From Pseudisothecium myosuroides (Eukaryota > Streptophyta > Bryopsida > Hypnales > Lembophyllaceae), in the NCBI GenBank assembly GCA_951799445.1, contig OX637292.1, positions 12,403,296-12,467,295 of the forward strand: a DNA stretch of 64,000 nucleotides, read 5' to 3'. How positions within the stretch are numbered: the stretch's first letter is position 1; every line of letters starts with the position of its first letter. Position numbers and translations under genes: made by a program. Under the pieces are notes generated by a model. The model was not told the origin of the DNA. It worked only from the letters and a program-made list of their open reading frames with translations, and did no database searches. Positions 23,151-35,923 of this stretch are shown here, one piece after another.

Positions 23151-23790
23151 CTTGCATAAGCATAGTCAAATTGTTTATGCCAAATTTTAAAAAAATCTTG
23201 TATATACAAATAGGTCCTCAAGAATTGAATGAAAGAGCTTGAAACACATAATTCACCATTTTTGCACTTGGCCATATAAAATTGAACTTGCTAATTGTAT
23301 GGAAAATTTGTCTCATCACTGATAAGGGAGGACTTGGCATAGTTTGCCCTGTGGCGGACCCCAACTTCCTACAAATTTTTTTATTTTTTTATTTTTTTAT
23401 TCGTGGCTCAGGGTTTCCCATTGAGGTAGGCACATTGATACCAAATAATTAATTAAAGCTCTATTGTTCCAACCCTGACATAACCATCACATTGATTTAA
23501 AAAAGCATTGAAGCAAAATGCAATTTTTGCCAACTGTGAAGTTGTAAATGACATCTAGAACCCTAAAATTGACACCTCGTTAATGAGGTGATGATTAGAA
23601 CTCAAGCATTAACCAAAAAAACCATATTTGTTGGGCAACGTGGAGATATTGATACCAAATAATTACTTAAAGTTCCCAAAATAGATTCAAAACTTTAAAA
23701 TTTAATTTTTAAAAATTTGACACTATCCTAAACAAAATTCAAAATATTCAACATCTACCTTCCTAAGCCATTTCATTTGATATGCTCTAA
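23151..23790. other. AT-rich DNA, nothing recognised
   Basis: Includes a T-rich (ATTTTTTTT)n stretch near 23375-23400. No gene or repeat end seen. Confidence 0.4.
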
Positions 23791-24940
23791 GATGAAAAGA
23801 CAAGCCCTTTATACAAGTGAGGTGGTGGGAGGTTAAACAACCCATGTGGAACATGTAAATTAGGATTAAGGTAAACCAACCCATCATGGTCAGAATTGCT
23901 AGTTTGTCCTCATGCCATGGCTAAATTTTTTAAGAGTTTTTTCCCACATACAGACAAGTGTGAGAAATAGCAAGAGCAATTGAAATTATATTTTTTCAAC
24001 AAAGTATGAATTATCTAGAATTTTTTGAAGTGTTCAACCCAAAAGAGTCTGTAGACTACCCCATAACCAACTTGCAACTATATCCATAATGCTCACCTTA
24101 CTCTTCTAAAGCAGTCAAAATATTTTCTAAAGTGAAAGGCCTTAAAAAGTCACTTCCTACAATGATTTACACTGAAATAGTTGGGTGTTCCTAATGAGGT
24201 TACTAATTAATCCATTAGTGTTAGGTAAGGCATTGATTGTGGTCCAAAATCTTATAAACTGAGAATAACCATCATGGGGTCATTCCTTAGGTGTCTGTCA
24301 TGGGTCATTTGACCATGATGGGCTGGTTTACCTTAGTAGGAGCTCAACCGGTCATAGTTAAGTCAAAAGCAGGAATTGTGTTTGAAGTAGAATTTCAAAC
24401 CTCATTTAGGCAGAGTAGAATAACTTTTTTCAAAAAATGTTGAACTGTAATTCTAGGTTAATGTAGGAAATCAATCTAAATTTCATCTTCAAAAATCCAT
24501 TTGAGATTTCAAGTCTCCAATCAAAAGTCATAGACAAAATTTTAGAGAAGGGTTGGAAGAGACATTTTCTTTGACATTTTCAAATATCCTCTTAGAATTT
24601 TGTTTCTAACTTTTGATTGGAGGCTTGAAATCTCAAACGGATTTTTGAAGATGAAAGTTCGCTTGATTTTTCAACTTTTTTTAGATCAATATTTTTTGAA
24701 AAAAGTTATTCTACTATACTATACCAAAATGAGGTTTGAAATTTTACTTTGAACACAATTCCTATGTTTTGTGACAATGAGCAGTGAGGCTCTCATCTTC
24801 AAATTATCCATACCCTTTGAGGATTCATGATAGACAATGGATTTCATTATAAAAACAACCTCTACACCCTTCATTCTCACTAAAATGTTAATGAAGTAAT
24901 GCCTTCAATTTGCCATCAAAATTATTCTTGATGGTAGATG
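23790..24940. repeat. foldback-type repeat (family X), copy 1, with nested MITE
   Basis: Shares the left arm (CAAGCYCTTTRTAYA, GGTGGTRGGAGGT), the central inverted segments (ATTTCAAGTCTCCAATCAAA and its inverse) and neighbouring sequence with the copy at 47737-48329. The part around 24790-24940 matches 31640-31810. The unit folds back on itself around about 24560. It is split by the TA element 23869-24333. Confidence 0.7.
23869..24333. mobile_element. 465-bp TA-flanked MITE nested in family X
   Basis: Inverted ends AGGTAAACCAACCCATCATG and its counterpart, with TA at 23867-23868 and 24334-24335. The copy of the host repeat at 47.8 kb reads through (AGAATTAGTAGGAGCTC), with one TA at 47815-47816 and no insertion. 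This confirms the boundaries and a Tc1/mariner-type TA duplication. Confidence 0.9.
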
Positions 24941-25789
24941 GTAATTGGACTTGGAAAAAAATAAAGATTCAGCTCATAGGAACGTATCCAAACTCCAAAT
25001 TGTTCCTTGAGGGGACAATGGTCCTTTAGGAATTAAGTTACCCTAGTGTTCTATAATTCTTTAAAACTATGCATTGAAATGTAGGCTTTTTTTTTCCTGA
25101 CAACTGTATGTTTGTTAGAAGAATTTTTTTTTGCGTATTTGAAAAATAAAGTGAAAAGGTGAGTTTTGGATCAAGGATTGTAGCATCCAATATTCCAAAA
25201 CATCATGTACTTTCAAGAACATAAATAATGAATCAGAAAACAATACAATGCACAAACAACACAAGTAATGTACCAAAAAAAACAAGAAAACAAAAACCAT
25301 ACAATGAAGATCAAGTTCACTAAATAAAGTATAATACGGAAATGTACACCTATCCTTGCATTTTGAAGTAAAGACAATTACAGCTTTAACTAGCAAACAC
25401 TAACTACAACAAGAAAAGATGTATTACACCACAAGTTTGTTTTTGAATTTAGAACAATTTTTCTTCCACTTATGTTTTCCAACTCCCCCCCAGCATACTA
25501 CAAATGCATTCTATCGTGACCACAAGAACCAACAACCTAAGTTTGAGGATGCTCGAAGTGGTCTACGATATACATGAAAGCATAAAACATTCAATCCTAA
25601 TCAACGTCTTCCAAATGAACTTCAGGGCTTTTGGCAAAGGCATTCACAAGTGGTTTAGGATTTAGGCAAGATTACACAAGAAAACAATCACCAACAAACA
25701 ATGGCAATTGAAAAAATCACTCATAGTCAAATTATATGTTTTGTGGTGTCCACAACCTCTATTAAGCCTTACGATGCCTCTAAGAATTA
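24941..25789. other. intergenic DNA with a solo TTAA-family end
   Basis: TGGTCCTTTAGGAATTAAG at about 25018-25036 resembles a right end of the TTAA family. The rest is AT-rich without recognisable genes. Confidence 0.35.
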
Positions 25790-25797
25790 GTGTGAGC

Positions 25798-26095
25798 CAG
25801 GGTTTTTTTTTTCATTTTTAATGAAGTGCCATAGTGGCGATATTGAATGTTTAAGTGGTGCTCCAAATTTCAACATTCATCCACATGTTGGATAGAAAAT
25901 ATCATATTAACACATATCACATATAAATAATTCAATTTTCATCCAGAATCTGGAGATTTCATCCAAGACTTTCTTTTTATTTGAAGTTTTCTAGCGATTT
26001 TCCACCTTTTTAGTACCATTTTTTTCTATAGGCGTGGTGCTAGGCCATAAAATTTGGTGCAAAATTGCACCAAATCGCCGGAAAAAAACACACTG
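25798..26095. mobile_element. hAT-type MITE, copy 1
   Basis: Starts CAGGGTTTTTTT and ends AAAAAAACACACTG, with the 8-bp direct repeat GTGTGAGC on both sides (25790-25797 and 26096-26103). CAG-type ends plus an 8-bp duplication are the hAT signature. Interior similar to 40046-40313 (shared ATGAAGTGCCA and CTCCAAATTTCAACATTCAT). Confidence 0.85.
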
Positions 26096-26103
26096 GTGTG
26101 AGC

Positions 26104-29100
26104 GCTTATTTACCTACCCTTGGTAAATACACGTGCACAACCAAGTTTTAGGAATCAAAGTTTTACATTCTATGGATGTCTAACTTCGGTCCATTGTGCC
26201 TTCAAAGCAATGGATCTTTTTCTAAGTTCCTAAAGTTTGAGAAATCACGACAGCATGTCCTAATTGCAAAGATTAATTCAATTTATCAATAAATCCTCAA
26301 GCCGCTGTGGTTTTCTAATCAAAGTATCTAAAGTATAAATTTAGCCTATCTAAGTTGTATTTTAGCTTATGCCATTTCTAAGAACCTAAGTCTTGTAAGA
26401 TTTGGAGATTTCTACAAGAAGTTATGACCGGATGAAGTTTGAAGCGTCTAAGGGACTATCCAAACTTCATCCACCTCTTTTGGTACTTAAGTTAATTTGA
26501 TTGACCACAAGTTTTTAACTCTAGTTTTATGCTACAATATCCTACTTGAGTTCCAAGTCTAAACTTCTATGGATGATTTTTAGATGCCTTCATCCATTCT
26601 TTATACCAAACTTCATTCTTCTCTAAATATTGGAGTTTGAAGTATTTCTTAGAGTTTGAAAGAGTTCTAGACTCTTATATGTTCCTTCTTTCTAGTCCTA
26701 GTTCTAAATTTCTATTTGGATGTTGTTCAAAAGAGTCTATTTTACTTCCTACTTCATTCCTAAGGCATGGGGCTTTTACTATCAATTTATTATTTTTAGA
26801 CTTTTGAGTTTGGCTTCTTGTAGTGTCTAAAATTAACTTTTCAAATTGCTAAAGAACTCTAAGTTCGGACCTTTCTAGTGAGAGTTACAAGTGGATGAAG
26901 TTTGACCGCTAATTGGTACTTCTAACTTCATCCGTGGTTTTCTACTAACCTACAACTTGAATTCTAGTTTTTGTTTCACTTTTGACTCCTAAATTTATGT
27001 CTCTACCTAAGTTTTCATTCTTGTTCCTCTTGGATGAAATGTATTAATTTTCATCCAATATGATTCTTAAACTTCATCCTTTCATATCTCTTTCAATTCA
27101 ATTTCAAATCCTAAGTGTAAGATGGTTTTGGAAACCTCTAAACAAGATCTATAACACTATCTATTTGATTCTTGAAATAATCCTAGTCTAAACACTCTGA
27201 ATTGCCTTTGGAATTTGGCACTACTTTTAAACGTCCAATTTTGATCATTTAAAAAGGGAGGGTTGTGATTAGGAACTTACCTCGGAATTGGTGTTGTTGT
27301 TGAGGTAGTTGTACACTCTTTTGAATTCTCCATCATTTGTCATGGTTGGAACCTTTGTTGAATTGTGTTCACCGCTTAAAGAAGAGGTTTTAATACAAAG
27401 TTGTTAATTTCTTGGACTTCTTCCTTTCCTTTTCTCTTAATCTTTCTTTCTCTTCAAACACTATTTTTCCTCCATTATTTTATGCTAAATGTTGAATTTG
27501 GCAAGCTAGAACCCTAATGCTACAATTTTTGAAATAATAATTGATCTTTGACAATTTCTTATCTTTTTGCAAGTCAATTATTATTTTATCTTCCTTCTAA
27601 TGGTCTCAATCGTTTTCCTAAGATTTCCACCTAATCTTATCTTATTCTAAACTTCTCAACTCTCAATTTGTCACTTCATTTCTCATTTGCAATTGAATCT
27701 TCTTTCTAACTTGTTTCTAAATGCCTCTTCCTCTTCTTTGAACTTCTCTTACTTCCTATGCTTGACTCTTGATGGCAATTAATTTCTATTTCTATTCTAC
27801 CTTTTCCCTACTATCTTTCTATGCTACTTAATTTTTAGTTTCAAAAGATTTAGTTCTAGACCTATTTGATTTTTATGGATTTTTCTTAAGTCAATGTCAA
27901 GAAACAAGATTAGTTTTCAAAGGTAGCACTTTAGTTTTCAAGGAAGAAAGTGAGTAGATAATCAAAGACTTGATCCAGTTTGAAAATAATCAAGGCTCTA
28001 GTTCAGTTCAGAAATAATCAAGGTTCTGTCTAATCCAGAAAATAATCAAGGCTCTAGTCCAGTTCAGAAATAATCAAGGTTCTGTCCAATCCAGAAAATA
28101 ATCAAGGCTCGGTTCAGTTCAGCCAAGGAGATCCAACAATCAATTGGGATCAGTTCGGGCCAAGGAGACCCAACAGTTCAGCTCGGGCAGGAAACCCAAC
28201 AGTTCCAGTTGGGCTCAAAGGCGAGGCTCCTCAGCAGACTACCACGTGTCCGCTGTTCCCCGGTTGGTGTCTGCTTGCTTTTCGGTTGATGCCCGCCTGC
28301 TCTCTCCAAACTGGTTTGTATTTTTTGGACATTTTGGGGCTACCAAACGTGTTTTTTAACACGAGCTTCTAATTTTTGGGAAATTTGGGAATACCAAGAG
28401 TTGCTTTTTTCTTGGCACACTAATTGCACACTAAATTGGAATGCTAAATTGACACTTGGGGCACTAATTTTGGAAGCTAAACTTTGAGGAATTTCCAAAT
28501 ATTTTGGAAACTAAACTTTGAGAATTAATTGTGAGGAAGCCAAAGCTTCGCCGTGATTTTGAAATACACCTAAATTCTAAAGACCAAGAGCTAAAGCTTC
28601 GCTGTATTTTTTTTAACACCTAAATTTCTAAGCATAAAAGACTATAGTTTTGCCGAAATTGCACTACGTGCTAAATTCTACCACAACTAACAACTTGGCC
28701 ACATGAACAACACCTCAAGGTTACACGTCAAGCACTAGAGTCCTACCAAAGCGGCATCGCCAAGATACGGTGGAGGGTAAGCTTTAGGATTAGTTCAAAG
28801 CCTCCAAATTTCGACAATAATACTTCAAAGGACCTCAATGCAAGAAAACAAGTCAAACTTTGACCCCAATGTTCTTCAAAGTAAGCTTGAAAGGTTATAA
28901 CAACGGAGCTAAAAATGCTCCAAAAACACAACTTTAGCAACGTTGACACGCAATGGCCAAAATGTCCAACTAAATGGACCCAAATTGTATAGAGAACCAA
29001 AATAATGATTACAAGGAATGTTTGTGAGAGGAAAATGACCCTCCTTATATACATTTCCAAGGGCACTCACCCCCTTTTTTTTTCCTAGTAGTAATCTTAT

Positions 29101-29455
29101 CATTTAAGATTTTCATCCTAAATAATCAATTTTGACTTTCTACGTTGGTCCAAACTTCTATCTTTTGGAGATTAACTCCAAACTGAAAACCGATTGCGCC
29201 ATTGGCTTCAGAAGGCCATTTTTAATTTGTAAAACTTCTCCTGTCCCTTAACCAAACTCCAGAAAAGTCAACATAATTTATCGCTAACTGAACACCAAAA
29301 CGTGATAAAAATCCAAATCTTGGAGTTTGACTTTTCTGAGAAAAGTAACTAGCCTAGGTTCTTTAGTAGGTATGGGAGAGTAAAAAAAGACCCAGCTTTG
29401 ACCTCATTCCGATTTCGTATGCTCCCGATACACAAGTCAATTCCACTGTAGACTT
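26104..29455. repeat. intergenic DNA with a 28-bp tandem array
   Basis: About 27989-28115 holds four and a half units of about 28 bp in two alternating variants, CAAGGCTCTAGTTCAGTTCA and CAAGGTTCTGTCCAATCCAG. A GC-richer stretch follows (28140-28310). The remainder is AT-rich with frequent CTTCATCC words and no recognisable gene. Confidence 0.5.
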
Positions 29456-29458
29456 CAA

Positions 29459-29727
29459 CACTATAAAAAAACCCTGTTTTAGGTGACAAGCCTTAATTTT
29501 TATAATGAATTTTAGGTAATGTCAATGTTGACAACCCAAAAATTTTATGTCAACAAAAATCTCCAACGTAACATCAATGTTGACATAAAAACATTGGATT
29601 GTCAATATTGATGGTACATTGAACATTTTTGTTGACATAAAAATTTTGGATTGTCAACATTGACATCACCTGAAATCCGTCATAAAAAATTAAGGCTTGT
29701 CACCTGAAACGGGGGTTTCTTATACTG
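29459..29727. mobile_element. CACTA-type MITE, 269 bp
   Basis: Starts CACTATAA and ends TTATACTG, with the 3-bp direct repeat CAA on both sides (29456-29458 and 29728-29730). The arms (GGTGACAAGCCTTAATTTTT, AATGTCAATGTTGACAA) pair almost throughout, so the whole element is a foldback. A 3-bp duplication with CACTA ends is the CACTA/En-Spm signature. Confidence 0.85.
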
Positions 29728-29730
29728 CAA

Positions 29731-30240
29731 ATCTGCCAATTGTCAGAGAATCTCACCGGTTCGGGTACTTCTGGCTATCGGAATGTCTTGAAATTTGGTG
29801 GAGCATCTTATTAGCAGAAAAAAAAATTAGTTTAATTTTTAGTAAGACTTTATCGCAATTTGGGTATTTTCTGGAAATTTTCTATCATAGGTTTTAGCGG
29901 TTGACCGTTTGGAGGGGATCTTCTGCAAGTCAAAAAATTCCGAAATTTTTTATGGAATCTCTCATGGAATTCTACAAAGGATGTGCAAGCTTGTATTCTT
30001 ACTTTGCACAAAGGTCAGAGAAGAATCAAATTCTGTCTTCTCCTTTTAATTCTGGCAACTAGGGAATCTTTCACATATAAGGGAATCTTAACAAGCCGAT
30101 TTTGCCATTGAGTCCCAAATATGTTTTCCATCGTAGAACACTGTACTCCACCCGTAGATTCCTCTTACAGGTCCATCTTGAGTTTGTAAGGTTTCCTACA
30201 GGCCAACAATCGGGATTTCCGCTATTTCTTCAATACTATC
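29731..30240. other. intergenic DNA, nothing recognised
   Basis: No gene, RNA or repeat boundary visible. Confidence 0.4.
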
Positions 30241-30243
30241 GTA

Positions 30244-30434
30244 CGTGAAGGTCTGATCCGGCACCTGAATGCCGGAAAATTTTATTTTTGATGCGCAAAT
30301 GGGTTTGGCAGTTGGTATATTCTAGGATATTCCAGAAATTCACGTGTAATCTTCCAAAAATTTCACTTGTAATATTTTCAAAAATTCAGACATCCCAAAA
30401 AATACTTAATTTATGTCCGAATTTGACCTTCACG
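30244..30434. mobile_element. small TA-flanked MITE candidate
   Basis: Inverted ends CGTGAAGGTC (perfect 10 bp, partial beyond) with TA on both sides (30242-30243 and 30435-30436). 191 bp and non-coding. Only one copy is seen here, so support is moderate. Confidence 0.55.
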
Positions 30435-30436
30435 TA

Positions 30437-31118
30437 GGGTATGGGGAAAGTGAAATCTATCTTTGGGAATGGACTTAGGACCTCAACGGTGTTCCCTCAA
30501 ATCAATTGTAGCCATAAGATGTCATATGTACGGTAGGTTTAGGCTATTTGGGCTAGGTTAGCCCTAACTCTACTATTTACTTACATTTTCACGTTTTAAC
30601 CTATATACAAGTGGAAATGGAATTTATTTGGGTGAAAACAACCTATAAAGGACCAAATGCTATATTGATACGTGACATACCTATTTTGGTTTTACACTCT
30701 TTTTTGGGCTTTTTGAATATAAAACTATACTTAAACTCATGAAAACAAAAACAAAAAAAATTGTAAGTCCCAAGTGACAAATTGGGGGCTCACAGTTAAT
30801 ATTGAAACTTCTACAAAGTGACAAAGCTATTGTAGCCTAATTATCAAATCAAAGGACTCAATCTATAGCCAAGTTCACGTGTGATACCAAATCCTTGCAA
30901 TCCATTCAAACGGTAAAAATACAGGCAACACAAAAAAACTAAGCCTAAAACACAATACAATTTTTCAAAATATACTTATAACTACAACATAATTGAATAA
31001 AAAGGGAATGTATATAGTTTTATGCAAGCAAGTTCTCGATTGGCAGTACTATGGTCTTAGGCACGTTTGGGTAATTCAATGGACCAATTCATGACTCAAG
31101 TGGTTATGCTTGTAACAT
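30437..31118. other. intergenic DNA
   Basis: AACCTATAAAGGACCAAATG at about 30640-30660 may be a worn TTAA-family end. Nothing else supported. Confidence 0.3.
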
Positions 31119-32352
31119 CACTATAAGAAACCAATTTTTTTTTTATGTTTGACCATGGACATGGATGTTTTACAAAACATCAAGATGTCAGAGTGAGGAT
31201 GGTCCTAAAAGGTAGATTTCCATGGATGCTGCGTAGAATATTAAGATTATTGTAAAACAAGTTGATGCTAATATTGATGTTGATGTTTTATTTGACATGA
31301 ACACAAACACAATGATATTTTTGGGAACATCCAAAAAAACATAGCACTGCCATCTTAATAAGTAGATCCATTTTGATTGCAAGTAAGTCTGTGAAAGTTA
31401 ATGTAGATTGCAATAAAAAGCTGACCAGATTTGAAAAACACAGGGAAAGGGCAACCACTTGGCATGCTTTGCAAAAAAAAGAAAATGGATGGACGTACAC
31501 CATGGATGAAAAGATAAGCTCTTTATACAAGTAGGGTGGTAGGAGGTAAAACAACTGATGTGGGATATGTAAAGCAAGAATTGTGTTCAACATAAAATTC
31601 CTAAAACAATGTCCAGATGTCTAAAACAATGTCCACATGTCCAGCAGTCAAGCTCTCATCTTCAAATTATTCCATATCCTTTGAAGATTCATGACAGACA
31701 ATGGATTTCATTATGAAATGACCTCTTTATTCTCTATTCTCACTAAATATCAATGAGGTAATTCCTTCACTTTACCATCAAAGATTGTCTTGATGGTAGA
31801 TGGTAAATTTTTTTTAATTTTTACTAAATTTGGCAATTTTTCTTGTTCATTTTTATTTATTTATTTTTAAATAATTATTTTCTATAGACCCTGCCCTATG
31901 GATATAGCATGCACCAATTGATGGCTCATAAAATGTCTGGACGTCTAAGTTGACATTCCAAAAAACAATATGAAAACTTTTAGACAGCGTAAAAATGTGT
32001 TGACTAGGCATGCCCCATCATCTTCATTGGTTACCACGCCACTTTTCCCGCTACCACATCAAGTGCCACGTCACGGACAAGTTGGAGGCAAAAATCTCCC
32101 ACGTGACTTTCCTTGCCCAATCACTTGGCGCTTATGTGGCAGCCATATGGCAAGATTTCAGCACCTTCAAACTCATGTTTCTGTGGACGTTAGTTCAAAA
32201 ACATCTCTACATGAGGGCATATTATTTGAGATTTTGGATGTTTTTGTCATGTCAATCTTGACGCAAAATTTTAGACATCTATATTGACATGCGTAGACAT
32301 CACCTTCAACGTCCACATGTCTAATTTTGCCAAACACAATTTTCTTATAGTG
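31119..32352. mobile_element. CACTA-type element, 1.23 kb, non-autonomous
   Basis: Starts CACTATAAGAAA and ends with its exact inverse; flanking triplets are CAT and CCT (one mismatch). Similar ends occur at 29459-29727. About 31500-31810 inside it is a fragment of family X. The small frame near 31970-32287 looks spurious. No transposase. Confidence 0.72.
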
Positions 32353-32822
32353 CCTGCATATAAATCCTAAAGAAAATGTTTACTTGGTGTTAAGGTTTTG
32401 TGTTGCATATCATTGAATTGTGTAGAGTCAATCACATTCAAATCAAAGGGGCCATGGTATCCTAGAAAAAATTGAAAGTAAGTAATACCAAATCCTCCCA
32501 TCTATATTGTATGAAGTATATTTTTATTTTAAAATATGCTAATTTTTTTTTTAATATGTAAGCAAGAGTCTTGCCTAAACTACACTCTATGTTACATACA
32601 AGTGCATGTAAAGCCTTTTTGGCACCCTATGCTACAACTAATAAATTTTAAATATTTAGACCAATCAATTAATAATAATCCTATCTTTGGACTCACCTAT
32701 AGTTCTAAGACTAATTCAGTGTCCCCCTTCTTGGTCAATTGCTTACAAAATCAATAAAAATGATGACATCTACAAATTATAAGTTATAAATTGTAAGTAA
32801 AATTAGCATTGAAGAACTTGTA
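32353..32822. other. intergenic DNA, nothing recognised
   Basis: AT-rich; the 73-codon + frame at 32536-32757 has no recognisable features. Confidence 0.35.
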
Positions 32823-33764
32823 TTAACCCCTAAAGGCCCAAGGCTTTTTTTCTGCGAAAACCCCATCAAAACTGCCATTTCTATAGCAAGGAGTAAAAAA
32901 AAATGAAAAATGTTTTTTTTTCACATCTAACCGTAGGATGTTACACCTAACTAGTATGAAAATGTGTGGAAAAAATTTCAGAATTTTTGACCACTCAGAT
33001 TGCAAGATATCTGCGTTTAAAGTGGAAAAAACAAGTATTTCAGCACATTGCGGGACTAGATTTTTTGACTTTAAACATTTTGCACTTAAAATTTTTGCAC
33101 TACAGAGTTTTGTGCTTCAAATCTTTATAGTGGAGAATTGAGTTGAGAGTCTAGGGAAAAAAAAAATATTCAAAAAAACTTAATTATCATTCCTAAAAAA
33201 TTTATTAAGTAGAAGTAGGTACGAGATAGAAGGAAAATCTAAAACATTAATATATTTTAGATGGAATTAAAATACACTAATCCCAATGGTGAGATTGTTC
33301 TAGCAAGTAAACTAAACCATGAGATTTTTATTTTTTTTTTAAATTGCAAAAATAGCATTTAGAAATGAATTTTACAAGTTATTTTTTTCAAGAAGATGCT
33401 CTAACTGCCCAAAAAACAAGAATGTCCATAACTTTTTCATAACAAATCCAAATGAAATGAATCAAAGCTTTTTAGATAGACAAAATATAATCTACAAGAA
33501 AAAAAATATTAAAAAAAAAAAATCAAATTTTTGCCAAATTTTTCTTGCTGCCCAGACTGCCCAGTTACAAAAAAAAGTAACATATTTGGCCATAACTTTT
33601 GACTCCTATTTCCAAATGTCCTAAAATTTAGTGCATATGAAAGATATTCCTCGTGCCCACCTTCTATTAAAATTTCAGCTTAAAATATGGAAATCTCTAA
33701 TCACATGGACCTGCCCAAAATTTCTATACGGCCAAAAAACGCATGCCGGTCCTTTAGGGGTTAA
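32823..33764. mobile_element. 942-bp TTAA-flanked element (copy D)
   Basis: TTAA at both edges; ends CCCCTAAAGGCCC and CCTTTAGGGG. Same length and orientation as copy B (5542-6483), with close similarity over most of its length; its right part instead matches copy C (13125-14055) in reverse. The right third therefore appears exchanged between subfamilies. Confidence 0.87.
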
Positions 33765-33797
33765 ACCATCACATGCACATAGTTTCACTGTCATTAG

Positions 33798-34555
33798 GGG
33801 TAGTTGCAAGAAACACTTCATGTTTTCCCGTCAAAACTGCGTTTTTTGGCCATAGGACTGGCAGTAGTATGCAATACTACTAATACTACATTTTAGAAGC
33901 GTCCCGGCAAATCTGAACTGTTGATTCAAGGTGCCTGCAGATCTAAATCGTTGATTTAGTACTATGCTGTACTATGCAATACTATGGACTACTACGAAGT
34001 ACTGCAAAAGCCACCAAGAGCAGAAAATAGCAGAAAAGGGGTCTGTGGAGATTTTCATTTTTAGTAATTCAAAAAAAATTCAAAAAAATTCCACAAAAAA
34101 AAGCCATTTTGCTAGAGAAGATTGCACTCGCATTGCACCAAAAAATTCATGAAGGAAAATTTTTCCCTCTTCGTAGCTTTCGCGCAAAGAAAGGTCACTT
34201 TGACCCCATGTGTGCAATCGACATGATGCTATTTTCATAAAAACTCATTGTCAGCCCTTGTAATCTTAGTAGACCTCCAACATGTCCAATTTGTGGCTTC
34301 AAATTTGCATTTTTGGGTCAAAAATAGGACTAAAACCCCAAAATGGCCAAGGTAGAGATCCAATTGGGGGCAGGTTAAAAATAGTAAACTAATTAAAAAA
34401 AATTTGAAAAAATTATTCAAGGTTGACAACTTTAGCATCTACCTTCATTCCAAATTTCATGCCAAATGGACAAACAATGCAAAAGTTATGAACAAAAAAC
34501 CAATTTTTGAGGGCAAGGGGACAAGAAATAGGACAAGTGTTTCTTGCAATCACCC
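33798..34555. mobile_element. TIR element with 4-bp TSD
   Basis: Ends GGGTAGTTGCAAGAAACAC and GTGTTTCTTGCAATCACCC; the direct repeat TTAG is at 33794-33797 and 34556-34559. Same family as 10675-11417 by its ends. Non-coding. Confidence 0.8.
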
Positions 34556-34559
34556 TTAG

Positions 34560-35919
34560 ATGAGATTCGAGGGGCTGGATGGCCGTTTCAAGCCTGTTTT
34601 TGGCTTTGTTCCCCCAGGCCTTAAAGAACGCCGTTGTCAAATTTTTCTATTTTTTTATTTTATTTTAAAATTTAAAATTCTTAAAATGAAAAACTAAGAG
34701 TTTTTTTTGTTTTTTTTTCCTCCGGAAATTGACGTGGCAGTCTCTCAGCCATGTCAGCACAGCTGCTACAGTGCAATTTCGGCCTGTTTTACAGGCTGGG
34801 AACTTTGTGGAACTTGCAACCCTCCAAAGGGGCTGAAAAACATCTAATGAGTTGCAAAATAGTTACCAACTTTGGACATGAAAGAAATTTATTTGCCACA
34901 TATGAGCCTAGGAGAGCAAAGACAACCTCTAAGCTATGACTACAACTAGTGACTCACTTAGCCTAGACACATCCATTTTGTCATGTATTCTTCATATTAA
35001 CGATTCTCTAAGTTTGTAAAGATGAAAAAATAACTCTTTTGCCCTCTACAACTAGAATGCTTGTAATGACAAGTCTACAATGACTCCAAACACCAATACA
35101 TTGTAGCAATTGTTTACATCCTAGACAACTAAGAATGTAGTCATAAAATCTTGTTTTTCTAGCTATTAGTGTTAAAACTCTCATGGGGCTAAAATGATCA
35201 AACAACTAGTCAATTGACAATGCGGTTGAATTGCTGATGAAAGACATTTTAATTTGTTGCATTTGATGAATATTCAATTGAAGTTTTGATGCTCGTAGCT
35301 ATTAAAATGTAATTTGGTAACTTTTTTCAAATGTTATCAATGAAATCTCTAAATTTAGTGTGTATGAATGTACAATGCACCTTGAAGAAACAATCTCCTT
35401 GTGTAAATTTCCTCATTTATTCCATGTAGAGAATTTTTCATTGATGTTTTCAATGTTATTATGTACCTTGGATACACTAGGTTGGTAAAAAACTTGTTTC
35501 TATCCAAAATTCAATGTGCATATATTATAATAGTACGAATTTTCATTTTTCAAAGTTCTTTAAACAATGCACACATAGTAGTGCACTTTGACAAAAAAAT
35601 ACACTAAAACGTGCAATCACCCAAGTATTCAAATTGAATCAATGACAATTCTATAAAAGTATTTCCATATACATGATCATTGGTAAGTCTTCACGTCGTC
35701 CATGAAGAGCATTAAATCATCATTCATTTATCTAAAATGTCAATTAAATAGATGTAATTTTGCAATCTATTCAATGCAATAATTTAGTAATGAAGATAAA
35801 TAAGAAAGAACTTGATTACTACTTCAATACTCTTTTGAAAGGTTTCAAATTGAAATAAATCCAAATTTTCAAAAGAACGGAATTGTTTAAATCTCTTTAA
35901 GCATATGAAACAACTTCAA
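34560..35919. other. intergenic DNA, nothing recognised
   Basis: AT-rich sequence downstream of the NLR gene, which lies on the - strand. No genes or repeat ends supported. Confidence 0.4.
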
Positions 35920-35923
35920 TCTA

